DNA of 64,000 nucleotides from Candidatus Methanoperedens sp. (GTDB lineage: Archaea > Halobacteriota > Methanosarcinia > Methanosarcinales > Methanoperedenaceae): positions 17,337 through 81,336 of the forward strand of contig JAQUNZ010000001.1 in assembly GCA_028717345.1 (NCBI GenBank). Reading direction: 5' to 3'. Position numbers and translations under genes: made by a program. The notes below the pieces were generated by a model. The model was not told the origin of the DNA and made no database searches. It saw only the letters and a list, made by a program, of their open reading frames with translations. This document shows positions 8,207-16,697 of this stretch, piece by piece (position 1 is the first letter of the stretch; every line of letters begins with the position of its first letter).

Positions 8207-9235
8207 TTGCCATCAACTTTAAAAGTTAACAGCCGGGTGATCCAGCAAGAAAATCTTCTGTACAATACCTCGCGCACAGATACAAACTATACTTTGTATA
8301 CCGAAACAGGAAAGAAGGTTGATAATGGTCTTGCAACCGGATTTATTAAGAGCACAACAGGAGGCAAATATGCCCGGCTTGGCTGGTTCGGAACTCTTTT
8401 CGTAGCAGTGAACGGTAAAGCGAATAAGTTAGCCAGGCTGATAAAAGAGCAGAAGAAGGAAGAAAAACAGACCCTGAAGCTGGGAACATCCTGGAACCTT
8501 GGAGAAGGTTACAACCTTACGGTTGAATCACTCGATACAACCATATCTCCAAGACAGGCGTGGCTTAATTTCACTAAGGATGGTAAAACCATAGACAGCA
8601 AAGTTGTGAATGAGGGAGAAGTTTATTCCTATGTTGAGAAAAGCGTAAGCGGTGAATCTAATGTACCAGTATTTGTCACTTATGTGGAAAGTATTTTCAC
8701 AGGCGCAGAGGGAATGTCGGCTCTTGTCCAGCTCAGATACACATGGTTAATATCCCAGAATGTGCTCGACATCAAGGCAGGAGATAAGTTTGGAGTATTT
8801 GAAGTAAAGGAGGCAAAAGAGAGTTATGTGCTTCTCTACAATAAGGATAAGTCAATAAGTCTTGATCAGAACACGGTTCAACCATTATATGGAGAATTGA
8901 AGTTCAAAGTGGCAGATAGTTCGACTGCGTTGCGGTTCTATCCTTTGTTCGAACATACTATCCTTCCACCAAAAGTGGAATTAAAAGCAGCAAGCACCGC
9001 AACTACCAATGCACCGACTGTAACAGCAACAGCAGTCGTAACACCAGTGTCTGTCTCTCAACCATCCTCGCTGAATGCAGCAGCGCCATCTGGAACACTA
9101 CAGCCAAATTTGGCACAGGCAGAGACACCGGTAAAAACACAGGGGGATACAGCCAAACCAGCGCAATGGAATTGGGTGTTGTATGCAATAGCAGGTTTTG
9201 TCGCGATAGTATATCTGGTAAAGAGGAGAGTCTAA
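8207..9235 (+). CDS. S-layer (DUF1608-type) protein, C-terminal half; probable 5'-truncated gene
   Basis: The 342 residues contain one S-layer domain of the Methanosarcinales DUF1608 kind (GTSWNLGEGYNLTVESLDT, later LDIKAGDKFGVFEV). A Thr/Ser/Pro-rich linker (about 255-315) and a C-terminal membrane anchor, WVLYAIAGFVAIVYLVKRRV, follow. Intact S-layer proteins of this family carry a signal peptide and usually two such domains. Here there is no signal peptide and no ATG start. The only candidate is TTG at 8207, and the frame is open just to 8168. An in-frame stop lies at 8165, near the end of the preceding gene. I read it as the 3' part of a broken gene. Alternative: an unusual start with loss of secretion. 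Confidence 0.6.
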   Translation: MPSTLKVNSRVIQQENLLYNTSRTDTNYTLYTETGKKVDNGLATGFIKSTTGGKYARLGWFGTLFVAVNGKANKLARLIKEQKKEEKQTLKLGTSWNLGEGYNLTVESLDTTISPRQAWLNFTKDGKTIDSKVVNEGEVYSYVEKSVSGESNVPVFVTYVESIFTGAEGMSALVQLRYTWLISQNVLDIKAGDKFGVFEVKEAKESYVLLYNKDKSISLDQNTVQPLYGELKFKVADSSTALRFYPLFEHTILPPKVELKAASTATTNAPTVTATAVVTPVSVSQPSSLNAAAPSGTLQPNLAQAETPVKTQGDTAKPAQWNWVLYAIAGFVAIVYLVKRRV

Positions 9236-9293
9236 ATACTCTCCGGTTCTCTTTTTTTAACGCATTGTAGAATCCTGATTTTATTTGACCAGT

Positions 9294-9308
9294 AAATATA
9301 TATAGTAA
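9294..9308 (+). promoter_or_regulatory. AT-rich promoter candidate of the chemosensory operon
   Basis: In the 176 bases between the S-layer fragment and cheW, the run aaatatatatagtaa is the clearest archaeal TATA-like box. It lies about 105 bases before the cheW ATG, so a leader of roughly 75-80 bases would follow. A second AT-rich stretch, ttaattaaac, is nearby. The position is inferred from composition only. Confidence 0.35.
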
Positions 9309-9411
9309 TAAAGATATTTAATTAAACATAAGGATACCTGGCGAATCATATATCTAAAAACGGTAGCCTGGGTTAGTGTTGATACATCATAGGGCATCAG
9401 GTCGAAGAAAA

Positions 9412-9897
9412 ATGAGCATAGCGCAAGAACATCTGGATCAAATTGTTGTTTTTTCCATAGCTGAGCAGCGATACGCCCTGTATCTCCCAGCCGTTGTAAG
9501 AATTATCCGTGTGGTTAAAGTCACTCCTCTGCCGAAAGCGCCAGATATAGTCCTTGGTATAATCAATGTACAGGGGCGAATAATTCCGGTTATAAATATC
9601 CGAAAACGTTTTGGCTTACCTGAACGGGAAATTAGCCTCAGCGATCAGTTAATAATTGCACAGGCATCAAAACATGATCTTGCACTTCTTGTAGACACGG
9701 TAAGCGGAGTTATTCAATATTCGGAACATGAATTCGTAAGGGCACAGGAGGTTATTCCTGGCACCTGGTATGTCAAAGGCATGATAAAGCTGGATGACGG
9801 AATAAATCTTATTCTTGACCTCGATACCCTTCTTTCTTTTGAAGAAGTCAGATTGCTGGGCAATGCCATGAAAGAACCTCACGGGGGTGAACTATGA
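9412..9897 (+). CDS. cheW: CheW-type chemosensory adaptor (first copy)
   Basis: The start is ATG 9412 (MSIAQEHLDQIVVFSIAEQR), giving 161 residues. The tracked start at 9376 adds a poor leader. It is a single CheW SH3-like domain: VVFSIAEQRYALYLPAVVRI, then APDIVLGIINVQGRIIPVIN, then LALLVDTVSGVI. It couples the receptor to CheA at the membrane. It is the first gene of a tightly packed operon: the cheR start overlaps its stop by 4 bases. A second, different CheW is two genes on, so the array may use two adaptors in parallel, as Frz-like systems do. Confidence 0.9.
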   Translation: MSIAQEHLDQIVVFSIAEQRYALYLPAVVRIIRVVKVTPLPKAPDIVLGIINVQGRIIPVINIRKRFGLPEREISLSDQLIIAQASKHDLALLVDTVSGVIQYSEHEFVRAQEVIPGTWYVKGMIKLDDGINLILDLDTLLSFEEVRLLGNAMKEPHGGEL

Positions 9898-11357
9898 TCT
9901 CTGCTATCCCAGATGATGTGCTTTCAAAGCTCAGAGAATCCGTGAGCTCAATGATAGGGATGAACTTTCCGAGAGAGCGGTTTTGCGATCTTGAACGCGG
10001 GATACGTTCTGCGGCAGAAGAGTTTGGTTTTAAGGATACAGAATCATGCATCCGGTGGCTCATCAATTCACCGCTCACAAGAAAACAGATCGAGATCCTT
10101 GCAAGTAATTTTACTGTAGGTGAGACCTATTTCTTCAGGGAGAATAGGAGCTTTGAGGTTATCGAAGAGCACATTCTTCCTGATCTGATACGCCTGCGCA
10201 GCAATAAAGAGAAGTACATAAGGATATGGAGTGCAGGTTGTTCTACAGGCGAAGAACCCTATTCCATTGCAATATTGCTCAATAAAATGATCCCTGATCT
10301 TGTGGATTGGAATATTACTATTTTAGCTACAGACATTAACCCCTGTTTTCTTCAAAAAGCGACTGAAGGGGTATATAATGAATGGTCGTTCCGTGAAACC
10401 CAGGGCTGGATCAGGAAATATTTCAGGAAAACAAAAAGTGGTTTCGAGATATCACCTGACATAAAGAAAATGGTAACATTTTCTTATCATAATTTGGCAG
10501 AAGATACCTATCCATCTCTACTGAACAATACCAATGCCATGGATATTATCTTTTGCCGCAATGTACTGATGTATTTCTCTACAGAGCTTACAAAGAAAGT
10601 TATCCAGAATCTCTATCATTCTCTCGTTGAAGGAGGATGGCTTATTGTCAGCCCTGTTGAAAGGTCTCATGTTCTTTTCTCTATGTTTGAAACAATCGAT
10701 TTTGAGGGTATCAGCATCTATAAGAAAGACAGCATTAAATCCCACACGAGAGAAGAGCTTATTCCAATAATGATACCTTCCTGCCCACTCCCCGGGTTAA
10801 TAAAGATCACACCCTTGCAACCCCCTGATTTTATACCTGAACTAAAAAAAGCTGAAGAACTGCAACCGTATGAAGAAGCACTAATGCTTTACGAAAAGGG
10901 CAGATATGCAGAGGTAGTTGAAAAAATAGGTTCGCTGGCTTCGCTTGACCATGATACGAAAGCAAAGACTCTTCTGGCAAGAGCTTATGCAAACCAGGGA
11001 ATATTGACCGAGGCGCTTGAGTGGTGTGAAAAAGCCATAGCCACTGACAATTTGAAACCGGGCTGCCATTATCTTCGCGCCACGATATTACAGGAACTTG
11101 GGCTGGTTGAGGAAGCAATGAAGTCCCTTAAGCGAGCACTTTACCTTGATCAGGATTTTGTGCTGGCTCATTTCGGTCTGGGGAACCTGAACAAATTGCA
11201 GGGGAAATTCAGGGAATCTGAAAAATCTTTTGGGAATGCTCTTATGCTCGTGAAACGGTTCAGGCAGGACGAAATTCTTCCAGGCTCGGAGGGGGTTACA
11301 GCCGGCAGGCTCTCTGAGATCATAACTTCAATTAAAGGAAGAAAGGAGCTGGCATGA
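9894..11357 (+). CDS. cheR: CheR methyltransferase with C-terminal TPR repeats
   Basis: In this 487-residue protein, the N-terminal helical domain (1-75) and the SAM-dependent methyltransferase domain (about 80-280) match CheR. Visible motifs are NFTVGETYFFRE (catalytic loop region), WSAGCSTGEEPYSIAILL (SAM loop), LATDINPCFLQKA and FCRNVLMYF. It methylates glutamates on the chemoreceptor. From about 330 on there are TPR repeats (ARAYANQGILTEALEWCEKA, RATILQELGLVEEAMKSLKR, GLGNLNKLQGKFRESEKSFG). TPR-tailed CheR proteins occur in Frz/Dif-like and other bacterial-type pathways, where the tail binds partners. The gene overlaps both neighbours by 4 bases. Confidence 0.93.
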   Translation: MISAIPDDVLSKLRESVSSMIGMNFPRERFCDLERGIRSAAEEFGFKDTESCIRWLINSPLTRKQIEILASNFTVGETYFFRENRSFEVIEEHILPDLIRLRSNKEKYIRIWSAGCSTGEEPYSIAILLNKMIPDLVDWNITILATDINPCFLQKATEGVYNEWSFRETQGWIRKYFRKTKSGFEISPDIKKMVTFSYHNLAEDTYPSLLNNTNAMDIIFCRNVLMYFSTELTKKVIQNLYHSLVEGGWLIVSPVERSHVLFSMFETIDFEGISIYKKDSIKSHTREELIPIMIPSCPLPGLIKITPLQPPDFIPELKKAEELQPYEEALMLYEKGRYAEVVEKIGSLASLDHDTKAKTLLARAYANQGILTEALEWCEKAIATDNLKPGCHYLRATILQELGLVEEAMKSLKRALYLDQDFVLAHFGLGNLNKLQGKFRESEKSFGNALMLVKRFRQDEILPGSEGVTAGRLSEIITSIKGRKELA

Positions 11358-11917
11358 GCGACAGGATAGAAACTGCTGTTGAATCGGGATATACGCCTCA
11401 AATACCGGAAAAGGAGAGGATACTTAAAGCAAGAGCCGTGGCACTTGCAAAGCAGCCTGAAGATACTAAAGTGGACGATGAGTATATTGAAGTGGTGGAG
11501 TTTAAACTTTCATATGAAAATTATGGGATCGAATCAGGTTATGTTCGTGAGGTTTATCCACTGAAAGAACTCACACATGTACCATGCACACCACCTTTTG
11601 TTTTCGGGATAATTAACGTACGCGGACAAATACTATCGGTCATCGACCTAAGGAAATTTTTTGAGCTTCCTGAAACAGGGCTTAATGACATGAATCGAGC
11701 CATTATCGTTCATAATAGCAGGATAGAGTTTGGTATTCTTGCAGATGTCGTTCTTGAAGTGCATTCAATCCCGCTTCGGGAAATCCAGCCACCCCTTCCC
11801 GCATTGACAGGTACCAGAGCCGAGTACCTGAGAGGGGTCACGAAAGAAAGGCTGGCTGTTCTTGATATCGAAAAGATACTGTCTGATAAGAAGATCATAG
11901 TTCATGAGGAGATATAA
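11354..11917 (+). CDS. cheW: CheW-type adaptor (second copy, N-terminally extended)
   Basis: The protein has 187 residues. About 45 charged residues precede the CheW domain, which begins [20 protein letters not shown]. It continues [20 protein letters not shown] and [20 protein letters not shown]. It ends near [10 protein letters not shown]. It is distinct from the first cheW of the operon, so the two are not a recent duplication. The start overlaps the cheR stop (ATGA), and the receptor gene begins 2 bases after its stop. It probably bridges the receptor and the CheA hybrid. Which adaptor serves which partner cannot be told. Confidence 0.9.
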   Translation: MSDRIETAVESGYTPQIPEKERILKARAVALAKQPEDTKVDDEYIEVVEFKLSYENYGIESGYVREVYPLKELTHVPCTPPFVFGIINVRGQILSVIDLRKFFELPETGLNDMNRAIIVHNSRIEFGILADVVLEVHSIPLREIQPPLPALTGTRAEYLRGVTKERLAVLDIEKILSDKKIIVHEEI

Positions 11918-11919
11918 AT

Positions 11920-13386
11920 ATGACCATAGGTAAAAAAATAATCGGCGGATATGCCGTTGTATTGTTACTGATGATAATAGCAGTTGCAACAGGATATTAT
12001 GCTCTCGCAGTTGTTGATAGTAACTACAACAAATTAGTTGAGATAAATATAGAACAAATTCGTAATGCTGAAAGGCTCAAATATTTAGTGGATGAACAGA
12101 AAGGTGATTATCGGGGTTTTTTGGTTTACCCGGATGATCCAAAATCATATCTGGATTCATTGTATATACACCGCCGGGAATTCGATGATGCGGTCATAAA
12201 AGCGCAAGAATCTGAGTTATCTGAAAACGATGAAGCAGGTCTTGGCATACTGCAGAACATTGCTAACCTCCAGGCTAAGTATAAGCAGGAACAGGAAAAG
12301 ATTATATCACTATTAAATGCGGGGAGTCGTGCAGAGGCTATTAATGTCAGTATTAATGAAATCCGACCTGTAAGGGTTGAATTATTAGATGCAATTGACA
12401 AATATGTTGCCGTCCTGGAGAAAAAAGAGGTAGAATTTCATGCAGATATTGCTGCCACAAATTCACGACTTTCCCAACTGATGATCGTCGGTTCAATAAT
12501 TGCCCTTATTGCCGGACTTATCATTGGATTATATATTACACGTTCCATCTCAGGTCAACTGCGCGGCGCAGTTAGCCAGCTTACTTCCTCATCATCAGAG
12601 ATCTTAGCCACGACCACACAGCTGGCATCCAGTTCAACAGAAGCTGCAACTGCTTCGACCCAGACAAGCACGACTGCCGTAGAACTCAAGCAAGCGGCTC
12701 AACTTTCCAGTGAAAAAGCGAATAATGTTTCGGAAAGCGCCCAGAAAGCGGCTTCTGCTGCGCAGCAGGGTAAAACTGCTGTCGCCGGGAACCTGGAAGC
12801 AATAAAAAGGATCAAAGGACAGGCTGAGTTTGTTGCCCAGAGCATTGTAAAACTCAGCGAACAGACCCAGGCTATAGGTGATATCACAACAACAGTGAAT
12901 GATATAGCAGAGCAGTCCAACCTCTTAGCGGTCAATGCGGCAATCGAGGCAGCAAAAGCAGGAGAGCAGGGGAAAGGATTTGCTGTTGTAGCTGCTGAGG
13001 TCAAAAATTTGGCTGAGCAGTCAAAGCAGGCGACTATACAGGTGCGTATGATATTGAACGACGTACAGAAAGCTGCAAATGCGGCGGTGATGGCAACAGA
13101 GCAGGTAAGCAAAGCTGTAGAAGCGGGTGTGAAGCAGGCAACTGAAGCAGGTGAGTCTATCAGGATACTTGCGGATACCAATGCAGAAGCAGCACAGGCA
13201 GCTACCCAGGTTGCTGCATCCAGCCAGCAGCAGCTTGTTGGAATAAATCAGATAGCTTCAGCCATGGAAAATATAAAACAGGCAGTCCAGCAAAATGCAG
13301 CAGGGGCAAAACAGGCAGAAAAGTCAGCGCAAGATCTTAACGAACTGGGGCAAAATCTGAAGTCAATGATAGAGGAAGGTAGATAA
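11920..13386 (+). CDS. Methyl-accepting chemotaxis protein
   Basis: The 488-residue receptor has TM1 at about 10-30 ([20 protein letters not shown]), a four-helix-bundle-like external sensor (about 31-188) and TM2 at 189-210 ([20 protein letters not shown]). No obvious HAMP motif follows. A long Ala/Ser/Gln-rich cytoplasmic coiled coil comes next. The signalling hairpin is clear: [20 protein letters not shown] then [20 protein letters not shown]. The external domain ([14 protein letters not shown]-like helices, DYRGFLVY) resembles 4HB/CHASE3-type sensors, so no ligand can be named. It is the only receptor in the operon and lies between cheW and cheA. Confidence 0.93.
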   Translation: MTIGKKIIGGYAVVLLLMIIAVATGYYALAVVDSNYNKLVEINIEQIRNAERLKYLVDEQKGDYRGFLVYPDDPKSYLDSLYIHRREFDDAVIKAQESELSENDEAGLGILQNIANLQAKYKQEQEKIISLLNAGSRAEAINVSINEIRPVRVELLDAIDKYVAVLEKKEVEFHADIAATNSRLSQLMIVGSIIALIAGLIIGLYITRSISGQLRGAVSQLTSSSSEILATTTQLASSSTEAATASTQTSTTAVELKQAAQLSSEKANNVSESAQKAASAAQQGKTAVAGNLEAIKRIKGQAEFVAQSIVKLSEQTQAIGDITTTVNDIAEQSNLLAVNAAIEAAKAGEQGKGFAVVAAEVKNLAEQSKQATIQVRMILNDVQKAANAAVMATEQVSKAVEAGVKQATEAGESIRILADTNAEAAQAATQVAASSQQQLVGINQIASAMENIKQAVQQNAAGAKQAEKSAQDLNELGQNLKSMIEEGR

Positions 13387-15639
13387 ATGGATGAAAATGA
13401 AGAAGAGTTCCTGATAAAGCTTATCTCAATATTCAAAGTAGAAGCAATAGAGCATATAAGCGCAATAACCTCAGGTCTTATCGAGCTAGAGAAAGCTGAT
13501 GCGAAAATGCAGATGGAACATATCGAGACCATCTATAGAGAGGCGCACAGCCTGAAAGGCGCTGCCCGTTCCGTAAACCTGAAAGAGATAGAATCGATCT
13601 GCCAGGCTATGGAAAGTGTATTTGCTGCCCTGAAACGCAAAGAGATCATTACTTCGCCCCAGCTATTTGATATGCTTCACCAGGCTGTTAACTTCATCGG
13701 CAAACTTATTTCAAAAGATGATGAGATAACCGCCCTGGAAAAATCTCAAATTATTGAAAATATCAGGCACTTTGAAGATATCCTGAAAAATGCTGCTGTC
13801 ACACCTCATCAAAGCTCTGTAAGAGAAAAACCAGAAGAGGAGACAAAACCAGAGATTCCTGAGATCAGGCATTCAGCTATACATGAGGGAACGGTAAGAA
13901 TCCCGACAGTTAAGCTTGACTCACTATTACTTCAAGCTGAAGAATTGCTTTCTTTGAAACTTGCAGCCAGTCAGCATGCTACTGAACTGCGAAAAATTAA
14001 CGCTGTTTTTGCCTTATGGAAACAGGAGCTGGCAAAAGTCCATGCAGAGATCCAGAAAGGTCAGGGTTCACTCGAAACAAAAGATGTGAGGTTTAATCAC
14101 ATCCTTGAAATTCTTGATCCGAACAATGCCAGCATTAAATCGCTTGAGAGCAAATTGACTGCACTGGCAAAGTCGGCTGAGATCGATCATAAATCGCTTG
14201 GTGGGATGGTAGACAATCTGCTTGATGATATGAAGACTGTGCTGATGCTCCCCTTTTCCTCGCTTCTGGGGGTATTCCCAAAGCTTGTGCGTGACCTTTC
14301 CCGTGATCAGGGAAAAGACGTGGACCTAGTAATCCAGGGAGAAGAGATCGAAATTGACAGGCGTATCCTGGAGGAGATGAAAGATCCTCTTATTCATCTG
14401 GTGAGAAACTGTATCGACCATGGTATTGAAAAGCCTGAAGTGCGCAATCTTAAGAAAAAATCCCCCAGAGGGACAGTGAAGCTTGCGATCACGGCTAAAG
14501 ATAGTAACAAAATAGAGATACTTGTTTCTGATGATGGGGCAGGATGCGATGCATCGGAACTGAAGTCCGTGGCAGTTAAGCGCGGCATTATATCCCAGAA
14601 GGAGGTTTCAAAACTTAACGAAAAAGAAGTGCTATCACTTGTTTTCGTATCAGGGGTTTCCACAAGTCCAATTATTACGGATGTTTCCGGCAGGGGGCTT
14701 GGTCTTGCTATTGTTCATGAGAAAGTAGAAAAACTCAACGGCATGGTTTCTTTTGAAACGAAAATTGACACCGGGTCAACATTCAGGATCGTTGTACCTC
14801 TCACCCTTGCCACTTTCAGGGGACTCCTGGTCCATGTTAATGAACAGATGTTTGCCATCCCGGTCATAAATGTGGAACGGGTAGTAAGGGTTAAAACAGA
14901 GGAGATCAGGACTGTTGAAGGTCGGGATACTATTTCCCTTGACGGTCAGGTTGTTTCAATGATCAGGCTTGGAAATGTGCTTGAACCTGGAGAGGGAGAG
15001 AAAAATAAAACTGATGAGAATATCCAGGTAGTTGTTCTCCGTTCCGGAGAGAAACGCATGGCATTTGTGGTGGATGAGGTTGTTCATGAACAGGAAATTC
15101 TTGTGAAAAGTCTTGGCAGGCAATTGTCCAGGGTACGGAACATTATGGGTGCAACGATATTAGGAAATGGCAGGATAGCGCCGATACTGAATGTCAATGA
15201 TCTAATGAGATCTGCTGTAAAGGTTACTTATGCACCAGCTCAAGCTCCTGAAGAAGTTTTAAAAGATAAACCAAAAAGAAGATCTATTCTGGAAGTTGAT
15301 GATTCAATAACGGCGAGGACGCTTTTGAAGAATATCCTGGAATCGGCAGGATATGATGTCAAAACCGCTGTTGACGGAGTAGATGCATTTTCCACATTAC
15401 AAACACAGGAATTTGATCTGATAGTATCAGATCTGGATATGCCCAGGATGAATGGATTTGACCTCACTTCAAAGATCCGTAATGACAGGAAACTTTCTGA
15501 GTTACCGGTTGTGCTTGTTACGGGACTTGAATCCCGTGAAGATAAGGAACGTGGTATCGAGGTCGGAGCAAATGCGTATATCGTGAAAAGCAGTTTTGAC
15601 CATAGTAATCTTCTTGAGGTTATCCAGAGGCTGATATGA
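13387..15639 (+). CDS. cheA: CheA histidine kinase fused to a receiver domain (FrzE-like)
   Basis: The protein has 750 residues. The Hpt domain carries EAHSLKGAARSVNL with phospho-acceptor His near 54. A second helical stretch follows, then the dimer and HATPase domain with LVRNCIDHGIEKP (N box), VSDDGAGCD (G1) and GRGLGLAIVHEKVEKLNG (G2). A CheW-like domain (FRGLLVHVNEQMFAIPVINV) comes before the C-terminal receiver (DLIVSDLDMPRMNGFD, phospho-Asp near 690, Lys in IVKSS). The CheY-like output is thus built into the kinase, as in FrzE. It starts right after the receptor stop and overlaps cheB by 4 bases. No separate CheY or archaellum adaptor is encoded nearby. Confidence 0.94.
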   Translation: MDENEEEFLIKLISIFKVEAIEHISAITSGLIELEKADAKMQMEHIETIYREAHSLKGAARSVNLKEIESICQAMESVFAALKRKEIITSPQLFDMLHQAVNFIGKLISKDDEITALEKSQIIENIRHFEDILKNAAVTPHQSSVREKPEEETKPEIPEIRHSAIHEGTVRIPTVKLDSLLLQAEELLSLKLAASQHATELRKINAVFALWKQELAKVHAEIQKGQGSLETKDVRFNHILEILDPNNASIKSLESKLTALAKSAEIDHKSLGGMVDNLLDDMKTVLMLPFSSLLGVFPKLVRDLSRDQGKDVDLVIQGEEIEIDRRILEEMKDPLIHLVRNCIDHGIEKPEVRNLKKKSPRGTVKLAITAKDSNKIEILVSDDGAGCDASELKSVAVKRGIISQKEVSKLNEKEVLSLVFVSGVSTSPIITDVSGRGLGLAIVHEKVEKLNGMVSFETKIDTGSTFRIVVPLTLATFRGLLVHVNEQMFAIPVINVERVVRVKTEEIRTVEGRDTISLDGQVVSMIRLGNVLEPGEGEKNKTDENIQVVVLRSGEKRMAFVVDEVVHEQEILVKSLGRQLSRVRNIMGATILGNGRIAPILNVNDLMRSAVKVTYAPAQAPEEVLKDKPKRRSILEVDDSITARTLLKNILESAGYDVKTAVDGVDAFSTLQTQEFDLIVSDLDMPRMNGFDLTSKIRNDRKLSELPVVLVTGLESREDKERGIEVGANAYIVKSSFDHSNLLEVIQRLI

Positions 15640-16694
15640 TAAAAGTCCTTGTTGTCGAAGATTCACCTGTTGCGCGTGAACTATTGGTTCATATCCTGAC
15701 TCAGGATGCAAAAATAAAGGTGATCGGACATGCAAGAAGTGGAGAGGAAGCCATCGAGGTTCTGGAGCGACTGAAACCTGATGTTATCACTATGGACATC
15801 CACCTGCCGGAGATGGATGGGTTTGAGACAACCAGACGGATCATGGAAACGCATCCTTTGCCAATAGTCATTGTGACAGGGACATCCAGGGCTAAAGACG
15901 TGTCTATGGCAATGAAGGCAATGGAAGCAGGTGCGCTTGCTGTTGTTCAAAAACCACGGGGTGTTGGTCATCCGGACTATGAGGGAGAAGCAGCGAAGCT
16001 TGTCCAGACCGTTAAATTGATGTCTGAAGTCAGGGTAGTGAGACGATGGGCACGCTATCGAGAGGAAGCGCAGGTTCAGACCAGGAATAAAGTTAAACTT
16101 GATCGATCAGCACAGATCAAGATGGTAGCCATTGGTGCATCTACCGGAGGTCCACCTGCCATTCAAAAAATCCTGTCAGGGCTTCCAAAAAATTTTCCTG
16201 TTCCCGTATTGATAGTTCAGCATATAGCTGAAGGATTTACTCAGGGGTTTGCGGAGTGGCTTGGGCAAACGTCCTCCTTACCTGTCCATGTGGCTCTTCA
16301 CGGTGAATATATTCTTCCCGGACATGTTTATATCGCACCGGATGAACTCCAGATGAAAGTTAAGGTGGACAGAATATGGCTTTCAAAAGATGATCATGAG
16401 AATGGTCTTCGTCCCTCAGTTTCTGTTCTCTTTCTCTCTGTTGCAGAGGAATTCGGAAAAAACGCAATTGGGGTTTTGCTTACAGGCATGGGAAAAGATG
16501 GTGCAAAAGAGTTGAAATTGATGAAAGAAAAGGGCGCTATGACTATTGCGCAGGATAAAGAAAGTTCTGTTATTCATGGCATGCCTGGTGAAGCAATTAA
16601 TCTTGATGCAGCTATTTACGTTCTTCCGCCAGAAAAAATTGCATGTGCACTGGCAGATTTAGTCAATAACAGCAATAAACAGATAGGTGGTTAA
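15636..16694 (+). CDS. cheB: CheB receptor methylesterase
   Basis: The protein has 352 residues: a receiver domain (VLVVEDSPVARELL, VITMDIHLPEMDGFE with the phospho-Asp) followed by the methylesterase/deamidase domain from about 160. The catalytic triad is in place: Ser in IGASTGGPPAIQ, His in IVQHIAEGF and Asp in LLTGMGKDGAKEL. It removes methyl groups that CheR adds to the receptor. The start overlaps the cheA stop (ATGA), and the next gene begins 3 bases after its stop. With CheR present the pathway has a full adaptation cycle. Confidence 0.95.
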   Translation: MIKVLVVEDSPVARELLVHILTQDAKIKVIGHARSGEEAIEVLERLKPDVITMDIHLPEMDGFETTRRIMETHPLPIVIVTGTSRAKDVSMAMKAMEAGALAVVQKPRGVGHPDYEGEAAKLVQTVKLMSEVRVVRRWARYREEAQVQTRNKVKLDRSAQIKMVAIGASTGGPPAIQKILSGLPKNFPVPVLIVQHIAEGFTQGFAEWLGQTSSLPVHVALHGEYILPGHVYIAPDELQMKVKVDRIWLSKDDHENGLRPSVSVLFLSVAEEFGKNAIGVLLTGMGKDGAKELKLMKEKGAMTIAQDKESSVIHGMPGEAINLDAAIYVLPPEKIACALADLVNNSNKQIGG

Positions 16695-16697
16695 TTT

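Noticed and set aside
12699-13181. Minus-strand ORF of 160 residues within the chemoreceptor
   Set aside because: It is the complement of the Ala/Ser/Gln-repetitive coiled coil, which leaves reverse frames open. No start context or motif.
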